Of a stretch of DNA of 64,000 nucleotides, positions 22,101-33,462 are shown in pieces. The first letter of the stretch is position 1; every line of letters begins with the position of its first letter. Source of the stretch: Comamonadaceae bacterium (GTDB taxonomy: Bacteria > Pseudomonadota > Gammaproteobacteria > Burkholderiales > Burkholderiaceae_C). The position numbers and the translations under genes are program-made. The DNA is taken from NCBI GenBank assembly GCA_947476285.1, contig CANJPU010000027.1:1-64000 (forward strand), read 5' to 3'. Below the pieces are notes generated by a model. That model ran no database searches. It saw nothing but the letters and a program-made list of their open reading frames with translations, and was not told the origin of the DNA.

Positions 22101-24983
22101 CTACAACGTGCGAGCAACTTCCTTGATTTCGAAGAACTCCAACTGATCGCCCACCGCGATGTCGTTGTAATTCTTGAGCTTGATACCGCACTCGAAGCCT
22201 TCCTTGACTTCGCGCACATCGTCCTTGAGACGTTTGAGCGAATCGAGTTCGCCCGTGTACACCACGACGTTGTCGCGAAGCAGGCGGAAATGCGCGCTGC
22301 GATTGACCATGCCGGAGGTAACCATGCAACCTGCAACAGTGCCGATCTTGGAGGCAACGAATACCGTGCGAATCTCGGCAGTTCCGATGACTTCTTCGCG
22401 CTTGTCTGGAGCCAGCATGCCGGACATGGCGATCTTGAGCTCGTCCACCGCATCGTAAATGATGCTGTAGTAGCGGATGTCGACGCCGTTGCCTTCGGCC
22501 AGCTTGCGCGCACCGGCATCAGCCCGCACATTGAAGCCAATGATCACTGCCTTGGAAGCGATAGCCAGGTTGACATCGGACTCGCTGATGCCGCCCACTG
22601 CCGTATAGACCAGTTGCACCTTGACTTCTTCGGTTGACAGTTTGAGCAGCGATTGCGCCAGCGCTTCCTGCGAGCCTTGTACATCGGCCTTGATGATGAT
22701 GGGAACCATCTTCACTTCGCCGGCAGTGATGTCGGTGAACATGTTCTCCAGCTTCGCCGCCTGCTGCTTGGCAAGCTTGGTGTTGCGGAATTTGCCAGCG
22801 CGATAGGTGGAAATTTCGCGCGCTCTGCGCTCGTCGGTCAGCACCATGAACTCGTCGCCGGCCTGCGGCACTTCGGTCAGACCCTGGATTTCCACCGGAA
22901 TGGAAGGCCCGGCCGACTTGATAGATTTGCCATTCTCATCGAGCATGGCGCGAACGCGGCCGTAGGTCTGGCCTGCCAGCACCACGTCGCCTGTCTTGAG
23001 CGTGCCCGATTGCACCAGCACGGTAGCCACTGGGCCGCGGCCCTTGTCCAGTTTCGCCTCGATCACCAGGCCCTTGGCCATGGCTTGCACCGGCGCCTTG
23101 AGCTCAAGCACCTCGGCTTGCAGCAAGACTTGTTCAAGCAGGGCGTCAATGCCCTCCCCGGTCTTGGCGGACACTGGCACAAACGGCGACTCACCGCCGT
23201 ACTCCTCTGGCACGACTTCTTCGGCCACCAACTCCTGCTTGACACGGTCGGCGTTGGCATCGGGCTTGTCGATCTTGTTGATGGCAACCACGATGGGCAC
23301 GCCCGCCGCCTTCGCGTGCTTGATCGCTTCCTTGGTCTGAGGCATGACGCCGTCATCGGCGGCCACCACCAAAATGACGATGTCTGTGGCTTTTGCTCCG
23401 CGTGCGCGCATCGCGGTGAAGGCCTCGTGACCCGGAGTATCCAGGAAGGAGATCATGCCGCGATCTGTCTGCACATGGTAGGCGCCGATGTGCTGGGTAA
23501 TGCCGCCTGCTTCGCCCGCTGCCACCTTGGCACGCCGGATGTAATCGAGCAAGGATGTCTTGCCGTGGTCCACGTGACCCATGACGGTGACAACCGGCGC
23601 ACGAGGCACCGCCTCGCCCTCGACGACGCCCACGTCGGCTTCGGTGAATGCCTCAGGATCGTCCAGCGCGGCCGTTACCGCTTTGTGCCCCATTTCCTCG
23701 ACCAAGATCATGGCCGTGTCCTGGTCCAGAGGCTGGTTGATGGTGACCATCTGCCCGAGCTTCATCAGGTGCTTGATCACCTCGGATGCTTTCACGGCCA
23801 TCTTGTGCGCGAGTTCCGCCACGGTGATGGTCTCGGGTACGTGGACCTCGATCACCCGTGCCTCGGCCGGTGCGGCCTGCACCTGCTCTTCACGGTGGTC
23901 GCGCTCGTTGCCTCGGCGCCCCCGGGGTCCGCCACGCCAGCTATTGCGACCGACACCGCCAGTGGCATCGCCACGGGTCGGGATCGCCTTCTTCTTCGCC
24001 GGATCGCCAGCCCAACTGGATGAGAGTTTGGCGGATTTGACTTCCTTACCGGCGCCGGGCCCCGCCGCGGGCGCGGCAGCGCCTGGCGCGGGCCGACCGG
24101 TGCCCGTGCCCACGGCTGGCTTGTGCAAAGTGCCCTTGGCGGCTGTCTTGTTCGCGGCGTCGCCAGGCTTGACGACCGGCTTGGGTTCTTCAGGCTTCTT
24201 GGCAACCAGCACCTTCTTGGGCGCTGACATCATGGAACGGATGGCTGCAGCCTCCGCTTCGGCCTTGCGGCGACGATCGCCCAGGTCGGCTGCCCTGGCT
24301 GCCTCTTCGTCTGCTCTGGCCTTTGATTCGGCGGCGGCTTTCTCGCGCGCCTGCGCCTGGGCGGCGGCCTTGGCTTGCGCAGCGTCAACGGCTTCTTGAG
24401 AGGCCTCGGACTTTTCAGTGGAGACCTGCTCCTTTTTCTGCGCTTCCTGGGCCGCGTACTGGGAGGCGCGCTCTTCTGCTTCACGATCGCGCTTCTCTAG
24501 TGCCTCGCGCTCACGGCGCTTCTCGGCCAGGTCCTCCTCCTGCCGGCGGATCAGCTCAGCCTGACGCCGGGCTTCTTCCTCACGGCGGGCGAGTTCGGCA
24601 TCGTCGACACCTGGTGCTGTGGCAGCAGCATGTGCCGGTGCTTCGGGCTCTGGCGCCTCGATCACGGCGGTGTCGCCACCTTCGTCGCGCTTGACGAATG
24701 TGCGCTTCTTGCGCACCTCCACCTGGATGGTGCGGGCTTTGCCCGAAGAGTCCGCCTGCTTGATCTCGCTGGTTGACTTCTTCACCAAGGTGATTTTCTT
24801 GCGTTCGGACGCAGCAGTACCATGACTGGTCTGCAGGAAAGCCAGCAACTTGTGCTTGTCTGCGTCACTTAGCGCATCGGAGGTGGCGGCTTTGGCCACA
24901 CCTGCGCTGCGAAGCTGCTCAAGCAAAGTTTCAGGAGACTTCTTGAGTTCGGCGGCAAACTCGGCGACTGTGGTACTGGACAT
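22101..24983 (-). CDS. infB: Translation initiation factor IF-2
   Basis: 960 aa; [40 protein letters not shown]. Confidence 0.97.
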   Translation of the reverse strand: MSSTTVAEFAAELKKSPETLLEQLRSAGVAKAATSDALSDADKHKLLAFLQTSHGTAASERKKITLVKKSTSEIKQADSSGKARTIQVEVRKKRTFVKRDEGGDTAVIEAPEPEAPAHAAATAPGVDDAELARREEEARRQAELIRRQEEDLAEKRREREALEKRDREAEERASQYAAQEAQKKEQVSTEKSEASQEAVDAAQAKAAAQAQAREKAAAESKARADEEAARAADLGDRRRKAEAEAAAIRSMMSAPKKVLVAKKPEEPKPVVKPGDAANKTAAKGTLHKPAVGTGTGRPAPGAAAPAAGPGAGKEVKSAKLSSSWAGDPAKKKAIPTRGDATGGVGRNSWRGGPRGRRGNERDHREEQVQAAPAEARVIEVHVPETITVAELAHKMAVKASEVIKHLMKLGQMVTINQPLDQDTAMILVEEMGHKAVTAALDDPEAFTEADVGVVEGEAVPRAPVVTVMGHVDHGKTSLLDYIRRAKVAAGEAGGITQHIGAYHVQTDRGMISFLDTPGHEAFTAMRARGAKATDIVILVVAADDGVMPQTKEAIKHAKAAGVPIVVAINKIDKPDANADRVKQELVAEEVVPEEYGGESPFVPVSAKTGEGIDALLEQVLLQAEVLELKAPVQAMAKGLVIEAKLDKGRGPVATVLVQSGTLKTGDVVLAGQTYGRVRAMLDENGKSIKSAGPSIPVEIQGLTEVPQAGDEFMVLTDERRAREISTYRAGKFRNTKLAKQQAAKLENMFTDITAGEVKMVPIIIKADVQGSQEALAQSLLKLSTEEVKVQLVYTAVGGISESDVNLAIASKAVIIGFNVRADAGARKLAEGNGVDIRYYSIIYDAVDELKIAMSGMLAPDKREEVIGTAEIRTVFVASKIGTVAGCMVTSGMVNRSAHFRLLRDNVVVYTGELDSLKRLKDDVREVKEGFECGIKLKNYNDIAVGDQLEFFEIKEVARTL

Positions 24984-25006
24984 GTGTTGTGGTGCCTTCC
25001 ATCACA

Positions 25007-26503
25007 TTACTCTTGAGCGGCGGTGGCAGTGGTGAACCAATGCTCGCGCGCTTTCATGATCAGGGTTTTGGCCTCGTCCGTGGACTGGGCGGTGATATCG
25101 GTGAGCTCATCGACGGCCAGATCGGCCAGGTCGTCGCGGGTGTGGACGCCGCCTTCGGCGAGCTTGACGATCAGCTCCGGTGTAAGGCCCTCGAGGTCGC
25201 GCAGGTCCTGCGAGACTTCTTCGACGCTCTCCTCGCGGGCGATCTCCATGGTGAGCAAGGCATCCTTGGCACGCGTGCGCAATTCGTTGACGGTTTCTTC
25301 GTCGAAGGATTCGATCTCCAGCATCTCCTGGATGGGCACATAAGCCACTTCTTCCAGGCTGGTGAAGCCTTCGGAGAACAGGATGTCGGCGATCTCCTGG
25401 TCGACATCGAGCTTTTCCATGAAAAGCTTGCGGATGGTGTCGGTTTCCTCGGCGTTCTTTTGTGCCGATTCGTTCGCATCCATGATGTTGATCTTCCACC
25501 CCGTCAGGTCAGAGGCCAGCCGCACATTCTGGCCGCCGCGGCCGATGGCAATGGCGAGGTTTTCCTCGTCGACCACCACATCCATCGCGTGCTTTTCTTC
25601 GTCAACAACGATGGAGGACACATTGGCAGGCGCCAGTGCACCGATCACAAACTGCGCCGGGTCTTCGCTCCATAGCACGATGTCCACGCGCTCGCCGGCC
25701 AGCTCATTGGTGACACCATTGACGCGAGTACCTCGAACACCGACACAAGTGCCGATGGGGTCGACCCGCTTGTCGTGGGACAGGACTGCGATCTTGGCGC
25801 GAGAGCCAGGGTCGCGCGCACAACTCTTGATTTCCAGCAGGCCTTGCTCGATCTCGGGGACCTCTTGGCGAAACAGCTCAATCATGAATTCGGGCGCCGA
25901 CCGCGACAGGATGATGGGTGCGCCGCGCAGCGTCAGGTCCACTTCCATGATCATGGCCCGCACGCGATCACCGTTGCGCAGATTTTCCTTCGGGATCATC
26001 TCGCCCCTGCGCAGACGTCCTTCGACGCGGCCGGACTCGACGATGATGTCGCCCTTGTCCATGCGCTTGACCGTACCGACGAAAATCTTGTCGCCGCGCG
26101 ACATGAAGTCGTTGAGCAGCATTTCGCGCTCAGCATCACGGATTTTTTGAAGGATGACTTGCTTGGCCGCCATTGCGCCGATGCGGCCAATGGGCACGGA
26201 ATCGACGGACTCTTCGATGTAGTCGTCCAGTTCGATGTCGGGGATTTGCTCCTTGGCTTCGAACAGCAGGACTTCCTGATCTGGCAATTGCAGACCTGCC
26301 TCGTCGGGCACGACATGCCAGCGGCGGAAAGTTTCATAGTTGCCAGAGTCCCTGTCGATGGCCACGCGGATGTCCACGTCACCTTCGTGCAGTTTCTTGG
26401 TTGCCTGGGCCAGCGCCGACTCCACTGCACCGAAGACCACGTCGCGTTCGACGTTCTTCTCGCGGGAAATCGCATCCACCAGCATCAACAATTCGCGATT
26501 CAT
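25007..26503 (-). CDS. nusA: Transcription termination/antitermination factor NusA
   Basis: [38 protein letters not shown]1/KH regions. Confidence 0.96.
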   Translation of the reverse strand: MNRELLMLVDAISREKNVERDVVFGAVESALAQATKKLHEGDVDIRVAIDRDSGNYETFRRWHVVPDEAGLQLPDQEVLLFEAKEQIPDIELDDYIEESVDSVPIGRIGAMAAKQVILQKIRDAEREMLLNDFMSRGDKIFVGTVKRMDKGDIIVESGRVEGRLRRGEMIPKENLRNGDRVRAMIMEVDLTLRGAPIILSRSAPEFMIELFRQEVPEIEQGLLEIKSCARDPGSRAKIAVLSHDKRVDPIGTCVGVRGTRVNGVTNELAGERVDIVLWSEDPAQFVIGALAPANVSSIVVDEEKHAMDVVVDEENLAIAIGRGGQNVRLASDLTGWKINIMDANESAQKNAEETDTIRKLFMEKLDVDQEIADILFSEGFTSLEEVAYVPIQEMLEIESFDEETVNELRTRAKDALLTMEIAREESVEEVSQDLRDLEGLTPELIVKLAEGGVHTRDDLADLAVDELTDITAQSTDEAKTLIMKAREHWFTTATAAQE

Positions 26504-26504
26504 T

Positions 26505-27071
26505 TCACGACTCTCCTACTGACACGGGCTTGCGCCCCTTGAAATCCACAATCGAAGCCAGGCGAGCTTCCTTGAGCTCGTCCAGCGTAAACCCCAGCGC
26601 CTGCGCCGGTGCGGGCACCCTCTTCTTGCTGACCTTCTGGCCAGGCTTGACCGCCGGCGCATCGCTCCAGACGATTTGCCAGCCCTCGCCTTCCGCACGC
26701 TCTAGCGTGCCGCGAAACTTTTTGCGGTTGGCTGCCACCTGGCCTTGCCCCGCTGCGCCCATGGGCGCCTTGAGCGTGACGTCCACCATATGGCCGGCAA
26801 ATCGCTCAAAATCCTTCTGTGAACGCAACGGCCTGTCAATACCAGGCGAAGACACTTCCAGCCGCCGATACTCAATCTCGTCGACCTCCAGGGCAAACTG
26901 CAACTGGCGCGTGACTTTCTCGCAGTCCTCGACATTCACAAACTGTTGCCGCCCCGGCTGCCATGGCAAGTCGATCGTGATGCGCAGCAAGCCACCGGCG
27001 GAGCGCTCGATCTCCACCAGGTCGTAACCCAGACCGGTCACGGTTTGCTCAACGATATCCTGCAGTGCCAC
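26505..27071 (-). CDS. rimP: Ribosome maturation factor RimP
   Basis: [36 protein letters not shown]...[21 protein letters not shown]. Confidence 0.94.
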   Translation of the reverse strand: MALQDIVEQTVTGLGYDLVEIERSAGGLLRITIDLPWQPGRQQFVNVEDCEKVTRQLQFALEVDEIEYRRLEVSSPGIDRPLRSQKDFERFAGHMVDVTLKAPMGAAGQGQVAANRKKFRGTLERAEGEGWQIVWSDAPAVKPGQKVSKKRVPAPAQALGFTLDELKEARLASIVDFKGRKPVSVGES

Positions 27072-27161
27072 TGTGTCGCGTCAACCTTTAAAACGGGTCC
27101 GACCGCCAACCCCAAGGGCTGGCCGCCTACGACACTCGCGCAAAGGGCGTTTATCGACGGC

Positions 27162-27194
27162 GAAAAAAAACGGGCGGTGATTACCCGCCCGTTT
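27162..27194 (-). terminator. Rho-independent terminator-like hairpin (minus strand) in the leader upstream of rimP
   Basis: Minus strand: ACGGGCGG-GTAATCA-CCGCCCGT followed by TTTTTTTT. Confidence 0.75.
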
Positions 27195-27411
27195 GGTCGT
27201 GAAGCGGCAATTGTAACTCGTAAAGCCTTGATTTGCAACGATTCAGGGGCGCAATTTCATATTGGGGGTTGCCCTTGCGGGCAGATGGCAGACCGTCATC
27301 GTTCCCAAGAATCACGCAGCATGCCGCGTGCTTGACTTTTGCGTCGACAGAGCGACTCACATGCGAGAATCAGAGCGCGCTCGATAGTTACGGCTCGCTG
27401 GAAGGAATTGA

Positions 27412-28134
27412 GTGAAAGAGCAAGGAAAAGACCATCGCACAGTGAGTCGCGTCATGGGCATCCTGGAGCACGTCGCCAGACAAGGTGCTGGCGTGAAAAT
27501 GCCAGACCTGGTGCGGGAACTGGATGCCCCGCGCACTTCCTTGTACGGTTTGGTTGCCGGCCTGGTCTCCTGCGGCTATCTGCAGGCAGGCCCTGACGGC
27601 TTCACCCTGGGTCCCTCAGTCGGGGCGTTGGTCTCCACCCGCCGGACGATCGACGAGGTTGCCCGGCCCGCCCTTAGCCGGCTGTCTGAAGAGGTGGGCG
27701 AAACAGTCATGCTGGCCGTGCGAATCGGCGACTTTCTGGTCTATGTCGACGCGGTGGAGTCGGCGCAGCTGATACGCTACTCCGCACCCCTGTACGAGCG
27801 CCGTGAGCTCTATCCCGCGAGCTCCGGCAAATGCTTTCTCGCATTCGGCCCACAAAGCTTCACCGACCCGTACCTGAAGAAGTTCGTAAAGCCGGCGCCG
27901 CGTCAGGCCGTGCAGACCGAGTTGGCGAAAGTAGCGCGAATTGGTTATTCAGTGAATCGGGGTGAAACCATTCCAGACGTCACGGCTGTGGCCGTGCCGA
28001 TTCTCGTGCGCGAGCGCCTGGTCGCCTGCATCGCGGTGGCAGGGCCAAGCGTACGGATATCGAACGCGCAGATTCCGGTCATCGCCGGACACGCGCGCAA
28101 AGCCGCCCAGGCGGTGTCCGAACTCCTGCAGTGA
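27412..28134 (+). CDS. IclR-family transcriptional regulator
   Basis: VMGILEHVARQGAGVKMPDLVRELDAPRTSLYGLVAGLVSCGYL HTH followed by IclR effector domain. Confidence 0.88.
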   Translation: MKEQGKDHRTVSRVMGILEHVARQGAGVKMPDLVRELDAPRTSLYGLVAGLVSCGYLQAGPDGFTLGPSVGALVSTRRTIDEVARPALSRLSEEVGETVMLAVRIGDFLVYVDAVESAQLIRYSAPLYERRELYPASSGKCFLAFGPQSFTDPYLKKFVKPAPRQAVQTELAKVARIGYSVNRGETIPDVTAVAVPILVRERLVACIAVAGPSVRISNAQIPVIAGHARKAAQAVSELLQ

Positions 28135-29375
28135 TTGCAATGCCAGCCGCACTGCCATTGAACGCAAGGCAGATTGCTGCAGGCGACTGGCCAGCCGCGC
28201 AGGCCGGCGGCTTGCTGCTCGAGTGGCTGGGGGCACAGGTTTGCCGGCAACCGACTGGCAGCCCCTCCAATGTGGCCCTGTCCGACAATTCCGGCTCGGT
28301 AATCCACTCCCCTTCGACCCACGAAGAAGATTGGAGATGCACCGGATTGGCGGCGCTCACGGGCCGCGCCAGCGGCCCGCCACTTCAAGGACCGGGTCAC
28401 CCCGGCACGCTGGCCCGTGCAGTGCAGTTCGCAGTGAATCTTCTCGCGGGCGTCGATGCCGTCTCGCCTCACTGGCTGGGGGAGCGCGCTCGTCTCCTGG
28501 GCCTTACACGCAACGGCGACAGCTCGGCCGGGTCGGCGGCGCGCATCATCGCCGCATCGGATGGTTGGTTTGCCTTGAATCTACCTCGCGACTGCGATAC
28601 GGACTTGGTGCCAGCACTGGTCGAAACACAGGTCCGTTGCCAGGCTTGGGAGGCGATTGCCGCATGGGCCCAAACGCAGAGCGTGGATGCCGCCATGGAG
28701 CGCGCCATGATGCTCGGGCTGGCAGTCGGCCGCGTGGCCAGGCCGGGCCCCGTGCCTGCGCTCGAAACTCCGTGGGCGATCCAGATGCAAGCCTGCACGC
28801 CGCTCGGCCGGCGGCCGCCGCTTCGCGTGGTCAATCTCGGCGCGCTGTGGGCGGCACCGCTGTGTGCCCAAGTGCTGCGGCGTTGCGCAATGCGGGTTCT
28901 CGATGTGCATTCGGTCGCCCGCGTGGACGAAGGTCCACCGGACGTCTATCGAGCACTGCACGAAGGACATGAGCGGCTGGTGCTCGACTTCGCGGCGCCA
29001 GAAGGCCGCCAGGCGTTGCGTGAGGCGCTGCAGGAGGCCGACATCGTGATCGAAGCCAGCCGCGCCCGAGCCCTGGAACAATTGGGTGTTGCGGCGCCAC
29101 GGATCATGATGGACCGCCGCCCACGAACCTGGATCCGCATCACCGGCCATGGCCACGACTCAAACCGGATCGCTTTCGGCGACGATGCCGCAGTTGAAGG
29201 CGGCTTGACCGCCTGGGACAATACCGGCCCGATGTTCGTTGGAGACGCCCTGGCAGATCCGCTTACCGGCCTGCTGGCGGCAGTTGCGGCGCTGGCCTGC
29301 AGCCAATCCGCCGACCATGCTTGGATCGTGGATGTGGCCATGGTCCGATCGGCCAGGCTGGCCGCGGCCCTGTGA
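28131..29375 (+). CDS. CaiB/BaiF (family III) CoA-transferase-like protein
   Basis: Overlaps the IclR stop; RVVNLGALWAAPLCAQVLRRCAMRVLDVHS..., typical family III segment in the C-terminal half. Confidence 0.65.
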   Translation: MIAMPAALPLNARQIAAGDWPAAQAGGLLLEWLGAQVCRQPTGSPSNVALSDNSGSVIHSPSTHEEDWRCTGLAALTGRASGPPLQGPGHPGTLARAVQFAVNLLAGVDAVSPHWLGERARLLGLTRNGDSSAGSAARIIAASDGWFALNLPRDCDTDLVPALVETQVRCQAWEAIAAWAQTQSVDAAMERAMMLGLAVGRVARPGPVPALETPWAIQMQACTPLGRRPPLRVVNLGALWAAPLCAQVLRRCAMRVLDVHSVARVDEGPPDVYRALHEGHERLVLDFAAPEGRQALREALQEADIVIEASRARALEQLGVAAPRIMMDRRPRTWIRITGHGHDSNRIAFGDDAAVEGGLTAWDNTGPMFVGDALADPLTGLLAAVAALACSQSADHAWIVDVAMVRSARLAAAL

Positions 29376-29376
29376 C

Positions 29377-30105
29377 CTACGACCAATGGGTCTGTCCGGC
29401 CAGGGCTATGCCCCGCACGGGCGGTTGGGACGGGTCGATCTGATTCGATCCCTGGGTCTGTTCAAGCAGGATGAAGTCCGCCTGAGTGCCCAGCCAGGAG
29501 TCGGAGCCTGCTTGAACGAGATCCCGACGCGTGGACGCGCAGCGCAAGGCCTGCGTCAAGCTCAACCCCCGGCCGGGAAAATTCCTGGTGGCGCCATTGC
29601 GTGACACCGCTCCCGCGATGGAGTGCCAACGCCCGGGGCTGCCCACCGGCGCGTCCGATCCGAAGCTGACGGGAATGCCTGCCTGCAGCAATTGCCAGAG
29701 CGGCTGGTAGAACGCCGCCTCCGCGCCTTCGGCCATTTCCACCAATGCATCGGCACGCTCCAGCACGAATCCTGGATTGGCGCACACCATGCACCCGGCT
29801 TGCGCGACGCGCTCGATCACCGCCTCTGGGCAGACAGATGCATGCTCTATCCGATCCTCACGTCCCGCCTGCGTACAGGCAGCAACAATCTGATCGGGCT
29901 CCACCGCGTGGAAAGCGGATGGGCGCGTGAGCTTGCAAGATACCGCCTCGGGTTCGAAGTACTTGATGTGCGTGGCATGCGGCAACGGGTCCCGCGCGGC
30001 GCCCATGAAATCGACATGGACAGGCGCAAGCGCAGCGCGCAGCCAGGCCACACGCTCCTGGCTGGCAGCGGTAAGCGGTGTGGCGTTGCGCACCAGCAGG
30101 CTCAT
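29377..30105 (-). CDS. Amidohydrolase-like protein, possibly truncated (lacks N-terminal metal-site HxH)
   Basis: EDRIEHASVCPEAVIERVAQAGCMVCANPGFVL...GIPVSFGSDAPVGSPG resembles the C-terminal half of amidohydrolase family 3; only 242 aa. Confidence 0.5.
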   Translation of the reverse strand: MSLLVRNATPLTAASQERVAWLRAALAPVHVDFMGAARDPLPHATHIKYFEPEAVSCKLTRPSAFHAVEPDQIVAACTQAGREDRIEHASVCPEAVIERVAQAGCMVCANPGFVLERADALVEMAEGAEAAFYQPLWQLLQAGIPVSFGSDAPVGSPGRWHSIAGAVSRNGATRNFPGRGLSLTQALRCASTRRDLVQAGSDSWLGTQADFILLEQTQGSNQIDPSQPPVRGIALAGQTHWS

Positions 30106-30163
30106 TGGGCCACCTGCACTTTTCCCGCTGTGGTGTGAGCGCCTTCGATCGGCCTTGCAGCGC

Positions 30164-31228
30164 TCACGAGAGCACCTCGTCCACCAGTCCCCATTCGGCG
30201 GCGGTCAACGCACCGATTGTCTGGCCGCTCAGCATGAGGTAGGCGGCCCGCCAGCGTCCGATGCGTCGGGGAATCGACACCGTGCCTCCGGCACCAGGCA
30301 ACAGCCCCATGCCCAGCTCGGGCAGGCGCAAGAAAGTGTCCCGGTGGGCGGACACCTGATGCGCAAAGGCGGCGAGCTCTGCCCCGGCGCCCACACACGC
30401 ACCGTGCAGCGCGACCCGCAGCCGACGCGCGCACAAGTGGAGCCGCCACGCGACGCTGGATTCCAGGCGCACCAGGTGCGAAGCCACCGGCTCCCGTGCC
30501 AGGCCGAATTCGCAGAGATCTCCGCCGCTGCAGAACGAGGCGCCGCGACCGGTCATGTGAATCTGCACGCGCCCATCCACGAGCGCCAGCTCAAGGCATT
30601 CGAGCAAGTCGTCACGCATGCGCCGACTCAGCGCATTGTGACGAACGGGGTCGTTGAGAACCAGGTGCAGAACGTCACCTTCACGCCGCATGTCGACCAG
30701 AGCTTCCTCGCCCGTCTCCGGTCGCACCGCAGGCTGATCGCCACGCCGACCCAGCCAGGCCGAGAACTCAGGCCCACTCTGCAGTAACGAGTAAGCCTGC
30801 GATTCGCGCTCCAGTCCCTGCCGCGTGTCGCTGCCAGCGGACGCCCGCAGGAGTGAGGCCAGGATCAGAGCGGCACGCGGGCACGACAGGATGCGCATTT
30901 CGAGGTCTTGGCAGGCCTTGGCGATGTCATCCACTTGAACGGCCATTTTCGACTGAACCGGACTTTCCGACAGGCAGAAGTCGAGCCCACCGATGGCTTG
31001 CGCCTCGCAGCGGCTTGCAGGAGGGTGGATGCCCACCAGGATGCGTCCGCAAGCCTGCTGGGCCAGGCACGCCAGCACGTCGTCGTCATGTGCAGTCGTG
31101 CTGTCCGTGAGGTCCGTGAGGTCCACGAAGGCCATCGGAGCCTGCGGCTCGCCGTCCTGACCGAGCAGCGCAGTCGCGCTCAGCCAATCGCGAAGCTCGC
31201 TCCATCGAATACGCGCAGCGGCGGGCAT
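30164..31228 (-). CDS. Enoyl-CoA hydratase/isomerase family protein with N-terminal extension
   Basis: VLHLVLNDPVRHNALSRRMRDDLLECLELAL...GRGASFCSGGDLCEFG...GLLPGAGGTVSIPRRIG. Confidence 0.82.
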   Translation of the reverse strand: MPAAARIRWSELRDWLSATALLGQDGEPQAPMAFVDLTDLTDSTTAHDDDVLACLAQQACGRILVGIHPPASRCEAQAIGGLDFCLSESPVQSKMAVQVDDIAKACQDLEMRILSCPRAALILASLLRASAGSDTRQGLERESQAYSLLQSGPEFSAWLGRRGDQPAVRPETGEEALVDMRREGDVLHLVLNDPVRHNALSRRMRDDLLECLELALVDGRVQIHMTGRGASFCSGGDLCEFGLAREPVASHLVRLESSVAWRLHLCARRLRVALHGACVGAGAELAAFAHQVSAHRDTFLRLPELGMGLLPGAGGTVSIPRRIGRWRAAYLMLSGQTIGALTAAEWGLVDEVLS

Positions 31229-31241
31229 GACGGCTGCTGCG

Positions 31242-32447
31242 TCAGATCACGCCCAGTCGCGCCAGCCCGTCCAACTGCTCGTCGCTCATGGCCAACTCGC
31301 GCTTGAGCACGCTGCGCGTGTCCCTGCCCAAGGCGCCTCCCGCGCGCGACACCCGCCCCGGCGTTTCGGTGAGCTTCGGAATGACGCCGCGCATCGCCAT
31401 CTCGCCAATGTCATCGGTCTGTACCCGGATGATCTGCTCTCGCGCAGCATAGTGCGCGTCCTTCATGATGTCCTCCATGGAATAGAGCTTGCCCGCCGGC
31501 ACGCTGGCCTGGGTGAGTAGGGACACCAGTGGGCCATGGTCCATGGACAGAGCCCAGTCTTGCACGATGCCCTCGATCTCGTTGCGCACGCGAATGCGTT
31601 CCTGGTTGGTGCGAAAGCGCGGCTCATCAAGCAGATCGGGCCGGCCCATGGCGTGGGCAAGGCGAGTGAAAAGTTCGTCGCTGCTGCAGGCGATCGCGAT
31701 CCATGCGCCATCCCGTGTCTTGAAGTGCGTGTGAGGCGCGGCGCTGGGATTTTCGGCGCCGCATGGCCCCCGCACCTCGCCGCGCTTGTCAAAGACTTCG
31801 ACATGGTCCTCCAGCATATGGAAGACCGGCTCGAACAGTGCCAGGTCGACTTGTTGGCCTTCGCCGGTTGCCTCGCGGCTGCGCAGCGCCAGCATGGCAC
31901 CGAAGGCGGCGTAGATGCCTCCCAGGTAATCCGCGAGCGCGGCGACTCCTGGCAGCAGCGGCTTGCCACCCACCTCTCCCACCAGGTGCGTGAGCCCGCC
32001 GAAAGCCATCGCGGTGCGGGCTACCGAGGTGAGGTCCTTCAGCGGTCCTGTCTGTCCGAAGCCAGAGACGCTGACCATGATGAGCCGCAGATTGTCTGCC
32101 CGGAGGGTCTCGAAATCCAGCCCCCACTTGTTGAGTGTGCCGGGCCGGTAATTTTCGATCACGATGTCTGCCTCGCGGCACAGAGCCCGCACGATCGACT
32201 GCCCTTCGGCCTTGCGCATGTCAATGGTGATTGTTTCTTTGTTGCGCGATATGGTCCGCCAGTAGTAGCTGGTGCCCTCCTGTGAGGCGCCCAGGCGCCG
32301 CAGCGGATCGCCAATGAGCGGCATTTCCACCTTGATCACGTTGGCTCCGAAGTCACCGAACAGGGTGCCGCAATACGGACCCGCGATGAACACGGACAGG
32401 TCCAGAACTTTCACCCCCTCAAGGGGCCGCGGCTTTGGTTGGGTCAT
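31242..32447 (-). CDS. CaiB/BaiF CoA-transferase
   Basis: PLEGVKVLDLSVFIAGPYCGTLFGDFGANVIKVEMP...GDPLRRLG. Confidence 0.92.
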   Translation of the reverse strand: MTQPKPRPLEGVKVLDLSVFIAGPYCGTLFGDFGANVIKVEMPLIGDPLRRLGASQEGTSYYWRTISRNKETITIDMRKAEGQSIVRALCREADIVIENYRPGTLNKWGLDFETLRADNLRLIMVSVSGFGQTGPLKDLTSVARTAMAFGGLTHLVGEVGGKPLLPGVAALADYLGGIYAAFGAMLALRSREATGEGQQVDLALFEPVFHMLEDHVEVFDKRGEVRGPCGAENPSAAPHTHFKTRDGAWIAIACSSDELFTRLAHAMGRPDLLDEPRFRTNQERIRVRNEIEGIVQDWALSMDHGPLVSLLTQASVPAGKLYSMEDIMKDAHYAAREQIIRVQTDDIGEMAMRGVIPKLTETPGRVSRAGGALGRDTRSVLKRELAMSDEQLDGLARLGVI

Positions 32448-32464
32448 GCGTTGTGCTCCTGCGC

Positions 32465-33424
32465 TCAGTCCTTGCCCAGGACCTTGCGGGAGTTGGCAAG
32501 GTCCACTCTCAGGTGCTTGGCGAACTCTTCCGGCCCAAGCAGCTCGGCCACCAGCGAAGCGCGCGACATGCGCTCTTGCACCTCCGGCATGGAGAAGGCC
32601 TTGGCGATCGCGCCGTGCAAGCGCTCCACGCGATCGCGTGGCGTGCCGGCGGGCGCGAGGAATCCGAACCAGACCTCGGCCGTGAAGCCCGGCTGCCCCA
32701 ACGCCTCCGCCAGTGTCGGTACATCTGCCAGCTTCGCAAGCCTGCGGCCTGAGCCGATTGCGATAGCGCGCAGCTTGCCCGCCTCAATGAGCGGCGCGGC
32801 GGCTGGCAACGAGATGAGCGAAGTCAGCACCACGGCAGAGGATATGTCGGTCATCGGCTGAGTAGCGGATTTGTACATCACTTCCTCGACCTTGAGTCCC
32901 GAAGCCTTCTTGATGAGGTTCATGTAAATCTGCGCTGGAGACCCTGCGCCAGGCGCTGAGAAAAACGCCTTGTCCTGGTTCGCTGCTGCGTAATCCTTCA
33001 GTTCCTGGAAGTTTCGTATCGGCAACTGCGGGGACACCACGAGGACCAGCGGCACAGCACCCACACGCGCGATCGGTGTAAAGCTGGTCAGCGGGTCGTA
33101 CGGGGGACTGGCCTGGAGCAGCGGGGCCACAGTGAAAGGAGGATTGGCGGCCATCACCATGGCGTAGCCGTCCTTGACCGCGCGCATGGCCGCTTGAGTG
33201 CCCACCACGCCCGCGGCGCCCTCGCGGTTGTCAATGATGACTGGCACTCCCAGGATGGACTGCAGCGCCTCGTTATAAATGCGGGCGATGACATCAATGC
33301 CGCTGCCGGCACTGAACGGGACGATCAAGTCAATCTTCTTGGCTGGGAAATCCTGCGCAAGGCTGGGTCCCTGACATGCAAGCGCCGCGATGAGGGCCGC
33401 CGTGATTCGAATCCATTTCTTCAT
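32465..33424 (-). CDS. Tripartite tricarboxylate transporter substrate-binding protein (Bug family)
   Basis: Signal peptide then FPAKKIDLIVPFSAGSGIDVIARI...VIIDNREGAAGVVG. Confidence 0.92.
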   Translation of the reverse strand: MKKWIRITAALIAALACQGPSLAQDFPAKKIDLIVPFSAGSGIDVIARIYNEALQSILGVPVIIDNREGAAGVVGTQAAMRAVKDGYAMVMAANPPFTVAPLLQASPPYDPLTSFTPIARVGAVPLVLVVSPQLPIRNFQELKDYAAANQDKAFFSAPGAGSPAQIYMNLIKKASGLKVEEVMYKSATQPMTDISSAVVLTSLISLPAAAPLIEAGKLRAIAIGSGRRLAKLADVPTLAEALGQPGFTAEVWFGFLAPAGTPRDRVERLHGAIAKAFSMPEVQERMSRASLVAELLGPEEFAKHLRVDLANSRKVLGKD

Positions 33425-33462
33425 TTCTGTCTCCTTTTAATGGCGTGAAAGAAACTCCGCAG

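Noticed and set aside
22653-24023. 456-aa plus-strand ORF antisense to infB
   Set aside because: Low-complexity His/Arg/Leu-rich translation opposite a clear essential gene; a GC-rich antisense frame artefact.
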